Source: Desulfarculales bacterium UBA696 (GTDB lineage: Bacteria > Desulfobacterota > Syntrophobacteria > Syntrophobacterales > Syntrophobacteraceae). Taken from it: 16,688 nt of DNA. Below are positions 1-5,215 of this stretch, in pieces. The notes under the pieces are model-generated. The model had not been told where the DNA came from, did not search any database, and worked only from the letters and a program-made list of their open reading frames with translations. The stretch spans positions 1 through 16,688 of the forward strand of contig DBMO01000020.1 in assembly GCA_002298995.1 (NCBI GenBank). Direction: 5' to 3'. A program made the translations under genes and the position numbers. The stretch's first letter is position 1, and every line of letters starts with the position of its first letter.

Positions 1-33
1 GATAAGTTTTGCGCTCTTGATTAAAGATTTTGC

Positions 34-61
34 TTGACAAACTCGAAGTGATGTCAATAAT
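34..61 (+). promoter_or_regulatory. Sigma70-type promoter for the dcw cluster
   Basis: A perfect -35 hexamer TTGACA lies at 34-39. A -10-like hexamer AATAAT (5 of 6 match to TATAAT) lies at 56-61, giving a 16-bp spacer. Transcription would start near 67-70, just before or at the MraZ-box array. It is the clearest promoter-like sequence in the window and sits where the main promoter of the cluster is expected. Seen directly; its activity is inferred. Confidence 0.7.
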
Positions 62-110
62 TGGTTCCAAGTGGAGATTTGTGGTCAAAAGAGGTCAAAA
101 GTGGGAATAC
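61..110 (+). promoter_or_regulatory. MraZ-box operator array, 10-bp period
   Basis: TGGN-like units recur at exactly 10-bp intervals: TGGT at 62, TGGA at 72, TGGT at 82, AGGT at 92 and TGGG at 102. MraZ of E. coli is known to bind TGGGN direct repeats separated by 5 nt, which also gives a 10-bp period, in front of its own operon. The array here is therefore a likely autoregulatory operator. It begins beside the -10 element and extends through the GAGG ribosome binding site (91-94) and the GTG start (101) of mraZ, so bound MraZ would block transcription at or just after initiation. Confidence 0.7.
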
Positions 111-565
111 TAAACAAACCCAGCTTCAGAGGACGCTCTGTCCAACGCCTTGATTCGAAGGGGCGGTTGCGCATTCCCACTAAATTCAGGGAAGTCCTGC
201 AAAAACATTTCACAGACGCTTTAATTTTGGCCCAGTTCGGGGAATACATCGCGGCATATCCTCCGAAGACGTGGGAGGAGATGATCGAATCCAAAGCTGC
301 GAACCTGTCCGAAGTGCTTCCGGAGCACCGCTCGTTTCTGCGCAGCTACGTAGCCAGCGCCGAGGAGTGTGAGTTCGACAAGCAGGGGCGCATTTTGATT
401 CCGCCGGTTCTTCGGGACCAGGTTGGGTTGGGCCAGGATTTGATGCTTGCCGGAGTGCTGACAAACTTCGAAATATGGGACAAGGCTGCCTGGGACAAAC
501 AGGCTGAACGCGACAAGCGCGATCACCAGAAGATAATGGAATCAATCGCGGCCGCCGGGCTTTAG
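101..565 (+). CDS. mraZ: Transcriptional regulator MraZ
   Basis: MraZ is a DNA-binding ring-forming protein that controls the dcw cluster. The 154-residue product has the two tandem AbrB-like half-domains of the family: DSKGRLRIPTKFR at about residues 18-30 and DKQGRILIPPVLRD at about 93-106. The GTG at 101 was chosen because GAGG (91-94) lies 6 nt before it and because the family's FRG start motif falls at residues 9-11. An in-frame GTG at 71 would give 164 residues, but it lies almost on the predicted transcription start and inside the operator repeats, with no ribosome binding site. It is the first gene of the cluster, 2 nt ahead of rsmH, and is probably autoregulated through the boxes at 61-110. 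The identification is secure; the start is likely but not proven. Confidence 0.95.
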   Translation: MGILNKPSFRGRSVQRLDSKGRLRIPTKFREVLQKHFTDALILAQFGEYIAAYPPKTWEEMIESKAANLSEVLPEHRSFLRSYVASAEECEFDKQGRILIPPVLRDQVGLGQDLMLAGVLTNFEIWDKAAWDKQAERDKRDHQKIMESIAAAGL

Positions 566-567
566 AC

Positions 568-1518
568 ATGGACAACAGCCGGCCCGAAGCCGAACACGTG
601 CCGGTCATGTTAGAGCCGGTGATTGAACACCTTGATTGCAGGCCGGGCGGCATTTACGTCGATGCGACAGTTGGTGGAGGGGGATATGCCCGGGCCATTC
701 TTGAGAGGAGCGCGCCGGGGGGGGTTGTGCTCGGGATGGACTGGGACGCGGAGGCAATCGGGCGCGTTCGGGAAAGACTCGCGAGCTACGGTGAAAGGCT
801 CATACTGGAGAAGGCCGACTTTGCAGATATTCGCCGGGTACTTCACGAGCACGGTTTCGAGCACGCTGACGGGGTTGTCGCCGACCTCGGGATCTCGAGT
901 TTCCAGATCGAGGATCCCGAGCGGGGATTCAGTTTCACGCGGGAGGGGCCGCTCGATATGCGCATGAACCGGGACCTTGCCTACACGGCGGCCGACCTGG
1001 TCAACTCTTTGCCGGAAAAGGACCTGGCGGACCTGATCTTTCGCTACGGCGAGGAGAGGCGGTCCAGGAGGATCGCGCGGAACATCGTGGCGTGGCGCGG
1101 AAAACAGCGCATTACCACAACCGTTGAACTGGCGGAAATTGTTCGCAGGGCCGTTCCGCCGACTCGCGACGCTCTCAGGATACACCCGGCGACCCGAACT
1201 TTTCAAGCCCTGCGGATAGCGGTAAACGGGGAACTCGAATCGATAGAGCGCTTTTTGCCGGAGGTCCTGGATATCCTGAAATCAGGCGGCAGGCTTTGTG
1301 TTGTGGCCTTCCACTCGCTCGAGGACCGGATAGTTAAAGAGACCTTCAGGAACTGGGCGCGGCCATGCCGCTGCCCGCCGGAGCGCGCTGCGTGCGAGTG
1401 CGAGGGAATGCCGCTCGTGAGATTGCTTGCGAGAAAGGCTCTCCGGCCTTCGCCGGATGAGGCCAACCGCAACCCGCGCTCGCGCAGCGCCAGGCTCAGG
1501 GTCGTTGAAAAACTTTGA
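568..1518 (+). CDS. rsmH: 16S rRNA (cytosine(1402)-N(4))-methyltransferase RsmH
   Basis: RsmH (MraW) uses S-adenosylmethionine to methylate N4 of C1402 in 16S rRNA, in the ribosomal P site. The 316-residue protein is full length. It shows HVPVM near the N-terminus (10-14), the SAM-binding loop DATVGGGGYARAIL (32-45), DLGISSFQ (106-113), DPERGFSF and GPLDMRM (116-133), RIHPATRTFQALRIAVN (204-220), AFHSLEDRIVK (247-257) and the C-terminal RNPRSRSARLRV. A cysteine-rich segment CRCPPERAACECEG lies at about 267-280. The ATG starts 2 nt after the mraZ stop with no clear Shine-Dalgarno of its own, so translation is probably coupled to mraZ. Confidence 0.97.
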   Translation: MDNSRPEAEHVPVMLEPVIEHLDCRPGGIYVDATVGGGGYARAILERSAPGGVVLGMDWDAEAIGRVRERLASYGERLILEKADFADIRRVLHEHGFEHADGVVADLGISSFQIEDPERGFSFTREGPLDMRMNRDLAYTAADLVNSLPEKDLADLIFRYGEERRSRRIARNIVAWRGKQRITTTVELAEIVRRAVPPTRDALRIHPATRTFQALRIAVNGELESIERFLPEVLDILKSGGRLCVVAFHSLEDRIVKETFRNWARPCRCPPERAACECEGMPLVRLLARKALRPSPDEANRNPRSRSARLRVVEKL

Positions 1519-1548
1519 TCAGGCTCTAAACAGTGAGCGCCACGGCCA

Positions 1549-1584
1549 ATTCCCCTCCGGGTTTGAGGGGGCTCGGAGGGGAAT
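1549..1584. repeat. Perfect 11-bp inverted repeat after rsmH
   Basis: ATTCCCCTCCG (1549-1559) is exactly complementary to CGGAGGGGAAT (1574-1584) around a 14-nt loop. It lies 30 nt after the rsmH stop. No U-run follows, so it is not a standard intrinsic terminator; it may be a dispersed palindrome or an RNA processing or stability element. A 12-bp palindrome AACCGGCCGGTT follows immediately at 1585-1596. Confidence 0.75.
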
Positions 1585-1671
1585 AACCGGCCGGTTCCGA
1601 AGGCCCTCAATGTGGATTTTGATGCAGAGGGGTATTTCCGGGGTAGAGGGGCAAAGGAAGAAGGGGGCTAA

Positions 1672-1703
1672 TTCCGGTCGGTTCACGGGGGAACCGGCCG
1701 GAA
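1672..1703. repeat. 13-bp stem-loop
   Basis: TTCCGGTCGGTTC (1672-1684) pairs with GAACCGGCCGGAA (1691-1703) across the 6-nt loop ACGGGG, with a single G-T wobble. The 12-mer GGAACCGGCCGG of the right side (1690-1701) is the reverse complement of CCGGCCGGTTCC at 1587-1598, so this hairpin and the upstream palindrome are related. No terminator U-run follows. Confidence 0.7.
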
Positions 1704-1920
1704 GCTTCTTCCAAAGCGAAAAGGGGGGGTGCACGTTTTAGAGGAGGAGGAGAAACGATACCGGGCAGGGAAACAAGATACAGGGCGAAATGAAACTTTC
1801 GGAAAGTCTGGCTAAAAGGGGCGCGGTATGCAGGACCTATCCAACAGAGGATTTCAGAAAAGCAGGTGCCCTTCACGGCATTTTCTAGTAGGCGGACACA
1901 CGATGGATCGCCTTGAGCCG

Positions 1921-2014
1921 GCGCTTTGGCGCAGCAGGCCCGGAAGGGCCGGCAGACTCTGCGGTTCGGCGGTCCTGCCGTATCGCCCCTGTTGGGATTT
2001 TTCCCGCATGGGGC
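1921..2014 (+). ncRNA. Candidate structured leader before small ORF
   Basis: Consecutive hairpins can be drawn: GCGC-TTTG-GCGC (1921-1932), GGCCC-GGAA-GGGCC (1937-1950, a GNRA tetraloop), GCAG-ACT-CTGC (1952-1962), CGGC-GGTCCT-GCCG (1967-1980) and GCCCC...GGGGC (1985-2014) enclosing GGGA-TTTT-TCCC. The last hairpin ends 1 nt before the AAAGGGG ribosome binding site of the ORF at 2028. I could not match this to a known riboswitch class or to SRP, 6S or RNase P RNA. The folds are seen by hand only; function is inferred. Confidence 0.35.
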
Positions 2015-2027
2015 AAAGGGGCTTGGA

Positions 2028-2150
2028 ATGGGATATCTGATTGTTTTTGCGTTCTTTTCGGTTGCAGCCTGGTTTGCCGGTTCGATGCTGATCTATGACG
2101 TGCTGTGCGAAGCGAAGTCGGAAAGCGAAATATTTACTTCTGGCGAGTAG
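2028..2150 (+). CDS. Candidate 40-residue single-pass membrane protein
   Basis: The ATG at 2028 is preceded by AAGGGG (2016-2021) at 6 nt. The product is 40 residues long: a continuous hydrophobic segment (about residues 3-24, beginning MGYLIVFAFFSVAAWFAGSM) followed by an acidic, polar tail (CEAKSESEIFTSGE). This would be a small inner-membrane protein. It is in the same frame as ftsL, and its stop is 15 nt before the ftsL ATG, so the two could be translationally coupled. I do not recognise the family. The ribosome binding site, the clean membrane segment and the position support it as real; the short length leaves doubt. Confidence 0.5.
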   Translation: MGYLIVFAFFSVAAWFAGSMLIYDVLCEAKSESEIFTSGE

Positions 2151-2165
2151 CGGAGGGATGGGAAA

Positions 2166-2519
2166 ATGGGCCGAGCAGGAGACGCATCTGCGCTCGTCTT
2201 CAAACCGGGGACCGATTTCAATGTCCGCGATAAATCTTCCGCTTCGCCGCACATCCGGTTGTGGCTGGCAGCTTCCGCCCTGTTGGGAGTAATTTTCGTT
2301 ACATGCGCGATATTTTACGTCTGGCTATATGTCCAGCAAGTTCAAAACGGCTATCGGCTCTCGAAGATTTACGAAGAAAATGAGCTTCAAAGCACTGTTC
2401 AGCGAAAACTGAAGCTCGAATGGTCTAGGCTAAGGGACCCGACACGGCTCGAAGAGATCGGCCGGAACCAGTTCGGCCTGGCGCCGCCCCGTGCGGATCA
2501 GAAGGTAACAATTCGCTGA
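2166..2519 (+). CDS. ftsL: Cell division protein FtsL
   Basis: FtsL is a bitopic membrane protein of the FtsQLB complex that signals to FtsWI to activate septal peptidoglycan synthesis. The 117-residue product has a polar cytoplasmic N-terminus, one membrane segment at about 32-56 (LWLAASALLGVIFVTCAIFY and on), and a periplasmic coiled-coil-like stretch rich in charged residues (about 62-95). It ends with the motif DPTRLEEIGRNQFGLAPP (91-108), typical of FtsL proteins in this position. The ATG at 2166 has GGAGGG (2152-2157) 8 nt upstream. Sequence conservation in this family is low, so the call rests on architecture, the C-terminal motif and its place before ftsI. Confidence 0.88.
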   Translation: MGRAGDASALVFKPGTDFNVRDKSSASPHIRLWLAASALLGVIFVTCAIFYVWLYVQQVQNGYRLSKIYEENELQSTVQRKLKLEWSRLRDPTRLEEIGRNQFGLAPPRADQKVTIR

Positions 2520-2597
2520 GGAGCCGACTCGACCCTTTGGGGTGTAAAGAATCGTGGGGCAGGCTAACAAGGCTGCCATCCCGGACGGAGTTCGGCA

Positions 2598-2625
2598 GGT
2601 GGGCTCGGCATCCGATATGCCCACC
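2598..2625. repeat. GGTGGGC-type hairpin
   Basis: GGTGGGC (2598-2604) pairs with GCCCACC (2619-2625), and the inside forms TCGG-CAT-CCGA (2605-2615), making an 11-bp stem with a 3-nt bulge. It lies in the 246-bp ftsL-ftsI gap. Its outer stem matches that of the hairpin at 5142-5166, which suggests a dispersed palindromic repeat. Confidence 0.55.
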
Positions 2626-2648
2626 GAAGAAGCTTTGAACCCTGAACC

Positions 2649-2676
2649 GGTGGGTACGATTAAACTCGTGCCCATC
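2649..2676. repeat. 11-bp stem-loop in ftsL-ftsI gap
   Basis: GGTGGGTACGA (2649-2659) pairs with TCGTGCCCATC (2666-2676) through 11 pairs, two of them G-T wobbles, around a TTAAAC loop. It resembles the neighbouring GGTGGGC hairpin at its 5' side. No U-run follows, so it is not a clear terminator. Confidence 0.5.
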
Positions 2677-2765
2677 ATGCCTATCTGAATTTCCCTGTAA
2701 TCCTTTGCGGCAGCGGCTGGCGGGAAGCTGAGCGCCACGATATTTGATGCGGAAGGACATGATCG

Positions 2766-4769
2766 ATGGAGAAGCACGAGCCGCGAAAATTCCTCACCGC
2801 CCGCTACTGGTCGTGCCGTTTCCTTTTCCAGGTCCTCGTGACCCTGGGCCTTTGCACCATCGTCTATAAAGCCTTCCAGCTTCAGGTCATCGAGCATTCG
2901 GTCTGGGTGGACCGCGCCAATGCCCAACTCAACACCACTTTCCAGGTGCCCGCGTACAGGGGTTCCATCTACGACCGCAATGGACGGCTGCTTTCGTATT
3001 CCGTCCCGCAGCGCTCCCTCTATACCGCCGGTTATTCATCCGGCAACTTGAGTAATGAAGCCAGGAAATTGGCGCAGCGCCTCGGCCCGGTGCTCGGCGA
3101 GCCACAGCAGGCCGTCGAGAAAAAACTTGCGGGCGCCCGCCACTTTACATGGATAAAGCGCCACCTGACCGATCAGCAGGCTTCGGCCATAGAAAATCTG
3201 AACGGTCAGGGTCTCAATCTCGTTAACGAATACAAACGGTTTTACCCACACCGGCAGGTTGGGGGGCAGGTAGTGGGATTTGTCGGAATGGACGGCCTGG
3301 GGCTCGAAGGCATCGAGAAGTCTTTCGATGAACTCCTTCGCGGATGCAGCGTCCCGGTGGGCCAGATGCGCGACGGGACCCGCAAATGCCTCTGGATGAA
3401 TTCCTCGGCCCCGCCCGAACCGGCGGAGAGCATGGGTGTAAAGCTTACAATCGATGCTTTCATTCAGTACCTTGCCGAATGCGAGCTGGAAAAGGCCGTG
3501 CAGAAGTACAAAGCCCGAGCTGGAGAGGTCGTGGTTCTCGACGCCCAGACCTCCGAGGTCCTGGCAATGGCAAACTGGCCCTTTTTCGATCCCAACCTTC
3601 CCGATAAAAATGACGCCCAGTTGTGGCGAAACCGCACGGTGACGGATTCCTTCGAGCCCGGCTCGACTTTCAAGGTTTTCCTGATGAGCGCGGCGCTCGA
3701 TGAAAATATGGTCCGGGAAAAGGACCGTATTTACTGCGAGGGAGGCAAATGCAATCTTGCGGGCCATCAGATAAAGGACGTTCACCCCTACGGGTGGCTC
3801 ACCATGCCGGAGGTAATAAAGTTTTCGAGCAATATCGGGGCAGCCAAGATCGCGCTGCACGTCGGGAATGAACGATACGCCAGGTACATCCACGGCTTCG
3901 GTTTCGGTTCTCTTACCGGGATACAGCTTCCCGGTGAAGTGAAGGGACTCGTTCGGCCGCACCGCAGATGGCGGCCCATCGACCTTGCCGTGACGGGTTT
4001 TGGCCAGGCAATCGGAGTTACGACCCTCCAATTGACCTCAGCAGTAACGGCAATTGCCAATGGAGGTGAATACAGCCCTCCAATTATTGCGAAGGAGATT
4101 GTGGACGGCCAGGGCAAGCAGATTCAGGAATTCCACTCCTCCAGGAATCGAAGAGTGATTAGCAAGAAGACAGCCGACCAGATCCGTGCTATGATGGCTC
4201 TCGTAACTCAGGAAGGCGGCACCGGCACTCAGGCGGCGCCGGAGGGTTACTCGGCGGCTGGCAAGACTGGAACGGCTCAGGTGATGGACCCCGTAACGAA
4301 GCGTTACGCTTCGAACAAATATACCGCGCTTTTTACCGGGTTTATCCCGGTCGAACAGCCAAAATTGGTAATTTCCGTGGTCGTTCACGAGCCCCATGGT
4401 GCAATTTACGGCGGGGTGATAGCGGCGCCCGTATTTAGGGGAATAGCCGCCAAAGCCCTGCCCTACCTAGGGGTTACCCCTTCTCTGCCAAGCCCCGGAC
4501 CCAATCCGGCACTCATGCAGGTCAAATCAAATCCCGCGGGTAATAAGGGTTCATCCGCCCATGCAGCCCCAGCGGGAAAATCAGGCCAAACTTCCGCCAA
4601 ACAATCCGCCGCAAACAAATCGGCGCCCGGAAAAGCACTTGTTTCCGGGACCGTTCAGGCTAATACCACCAACAAGAGCCGGGAAAAACTTCCGACCGCC
4701 GTGCGGGGAAAGCATGAACCCCCCGACAAGTACTCAAAGGCTGAAGGAAGCATAAAAGGCATCTACTAG
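2766..4769 (+). CDS. ftsI: Septal peptidoglycan transpeptidase FtsI (PBP3)
   Basis: FtsI is the class B penicillin-binding protein that crosslinks septal peptidoglycan in partnership with FtsW. The 667-residue protein has a short cytoplasmic N-terminus, a membrane anchor at about 18-40, and the dimerisation/pedestal domain with RGSIYDRNGRLL (65-76). The transpeptidase domain carries the three catalytic motifs: SxxK as STFK (nucleophile Ser300, Lys303), SxN as SSN (354-356) and KTG as KTGT (500-503). The catalytic domain ends near 570. Instead of a PASTA domain there is a tail of about 95 residues rich in Ala, Pro, Lys, Ser and Gly. The ATG has GGAAGGA (2751-2757) 8 nt upstream. No frameshift is visible. 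Confidence 0.96.
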   Translation: MEKHEPRKFLTARYWSCRFLFQVLVTLGLCTIVYKAFQLQVIEHSVWVDRANAQLNTTFQVPAYRGSIYDRNGRLLSYSVPQRSLYTAGYSSGNLSNEARKLAQRLGPVLGEPQQAVEKKLAGARHFTWIKRHLTDQQASAIENLNGQGLNLVNEYKRFYPHRQVGGQVVGFVGMDGLGLEGIEKSFDELLRGCSVPVGQMRDGTRKCLWMNSSAPPEPAESMGVKLTIDAFIQYLAECELEKAVQKYKARAGEVVVLDAQTSEVLAMANWPFFDPNLPDKNDAQLWRNRTVTDSFEPGSTFKVFLMSAALDENMVREKDRIYCEGGKCNLAGHQIKDVHPYGWLTMPEVIKFSSNIGAAKIALHVGNERYARYIHGFGFGSLTGIQLPGEVKGLVRPHRRWRPIDLAVTGFGQAIGVTTLQLTSAVTAIANGGEYSPPIIAKEIVDGQGKQIQEFHSSRNRRVISKKTADQIRAMMALVTQEGGTGTQAAPEGYSAAGKTGTAQVMDPVTKRYASNKYTALFTGFIPVEQPKLVISVVVHEPHGAIYGGVIAAPVFRGIAAKALPYLGVTPSLPSPGPNPALMQVKSNPAGNKGSSAHAAPAGKSGQTSAKQSAANKSAPGKALVSGTVQANTTNKSREKLPTAVRGKHEPPDKYSKAEGSIKGIY

Positions 4770-4919
4770 TTCCGCCCGGCTGGAGGTTCAGTATTAGCGC
4801 GTATTCGGGGCAGGCCCGCATCGAGGTAGTTTTTAGATTGATTTAAGTTCATACCCTGCAGGGTTGACTCGGCTTAAGTGCTGTTGCCGTCGGGGTTAAA
4901 AGTGAATTCCCCTCGAGGT

Positions 4920-4966
4920 CATGGCGCGGTCTCCCGACCGCGCCATGTTCTCGACCGAAGGTCTCC
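4920..4966 (-). repeat. Hairpin repeat family, copy A (reverse)
   Basis: Reading the minus strand, the element is the tag GGAGACCTTCGGTCG (complement of 4952-4966), a short spacer, then a perfect 12-bp stem closing on a GGGA loop. On the + strand this stem is CATGGCGCGGTC (4920-4931), TCCC, GACCGCGCCATG (4936-4947). The tag is identical in copies B (5049) and C (12094). Confidence 0.85.
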
Positions 4967-5048
4967 AACTCATTACGGGACGAATGGCGGCTGAAGCTGC
5001 CGGCATGGTCCGAGCTGCGAAACCAAAAGCTTAAGAGAGACTTTTTGG

Positions 5049-5094
5049 GGAGACCTTCGGTCGGGTACGCCGGCACGGTCGGGAGACCGTGCCG
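5049..5094 (+). repeat. Hairpin repeat family, copy B
   Basis: The tag GGAGACCTTCGGTCG (5049-5063) is followed after about 7 nt by the perfect 10-bp stem CGGCACGGTC (5071-5080), a GGGA loop, and GACCGTGCCG (5085-5094). It lies opposite in orientation to copy A, 82 bp away, so the two tags can themselves pair as a long-range 15-bp stem. Confidence 0.85.
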
Positions 5095-5141
5095 TAACCA
5101 AGTAGTCGCGATCTCGTTGCATTCGAATCGAACGTAGCATT

Positions 5142-5166
5142 GGTGGGCAAAAAAGCCTTGCCCACC
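5142..5166. repeat. GGTGGGCAA palindromic hairpin
   Basis: GGTGGGCAA (5142-5150) and TTGCCCACC (5158-5166) form a perfect 9-bp stem around the 7-nt loop AAAAGCC. The outer GGTGGGC/GCCCACC arms recur at 2598-2625. No U-run follows. Confidence 0.65.
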
Positions 5167-5177
5167 TACAACCACTA

Positions 5178-5209
5178 TGAAAAGAGCATTCTGTGAAAAG
5201 AGCATTCCG
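5178..5209 (+). repeat. 16-bp tandem duplication before murE
   Basis: TGAAAAGAGCATTCTG (5178-5193) is followed directly by TGAAAAGAGCATTCCG (5194-5209), with one mismatch. The duplication creates an ATG at 5177 that extends the murE frame by 13 codons. That longer start lacks a ribosome binding site. Confidence 0.85.
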
Positions 5210-5215
5210 TCTTTT

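Larger units (their letters stand above)
1519..2027. other. 509-bp non-coding stretch rich in hairpins
   Basis: I find no convincing gene between rsmH and the small ORF at 2028. The stretch contains a perfect 11-bp inverted repeat (1549-1584), a 12-bp palindrome (1585-1596), a 13-bp stem-loop (1672-1703), four runs of four or more G between 1629 and 1667, a purine tract GAGGAGGAGGAG (1741-1752), and a series of five short hairpins (1921-2014). Its only ORFs of note are a 32-codon one at 1790-1888 (weak AGGG at 4 nt) and overlapping frames of 60-75 codons with no recognisable content. It separates rsmH from ftsL, which normally almost touch. Confidence 0.6.
4770..5215. other. Repeat-rich non-coding gap between ftsI and murE
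   Basis: No gene is supported here. The gap holds a 12-bp palindrome ACCCTGCAGGGT (4853-4864), two oppositely oriented copies of a hairpin repeat (4920-4966 and 5049-5094), a GGTGGGCAA hairpin (5142-5166), and a 16-bp tandem duplication running into the murE start region (5178-5209). In the classical cluster ftsI and murE are close together, so this gap looks like a landing site for repeat elements. No convincing promoter was found. Confidence 0.7.

Noticed and set aside
71..100. Longer MraZ start at GTG 71
   Set aside because: It lies in the operator repeats and near the predicted transcription start, has no ribosome binding site, and adds residues absent from the family. GTG 101 has GAGG at 6 nt.
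1549..1584. Intrinsic terminator after rsmH
   Set aside because: The stem is strong but is followed by AATAACCGG and not by a run of T, so a Rho-independent terminator cannot be supported. The same holds for the hairpins at 1672-1703, 4920-4947, 5071-5094 and 5142-5166.
1790..1888. A 32-codon ORF beginning MKLSESLAKRG in the rsmH-ftsL gap
   Set aside because: It has only AGGG at 4 nt, no hydrophobic or domain signal and no recognisable similarity. It could be chance; not enough to call a gene.
1931..1962. Resemblance to the SRP RNA (4.5S) apical hairpin, CCGGAAGG with a nearby GCAG
   Set aside because: The GGAA tetraloop is present, but the conserved internal loop (CAGG opposite AGCA) is replaced by a perfect stem, and no long outer helix closes it.
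1828..2040. Overlapping ORFs of about 60-75 codons in the three frames across the hairpin region
   Set aside because: They overlap each other, are rich in Arg, Gly and Pro as expected from translating GC-rich stems, and have no ribosome binding sites. Only the 3' part starting at 2028 looks like a protein.
4864..4900. Possible promoter starting TTGACT in the ftsI-murE gap
   Set aside because: No acceptable -10 element occurs at 16-18 nt spacing.
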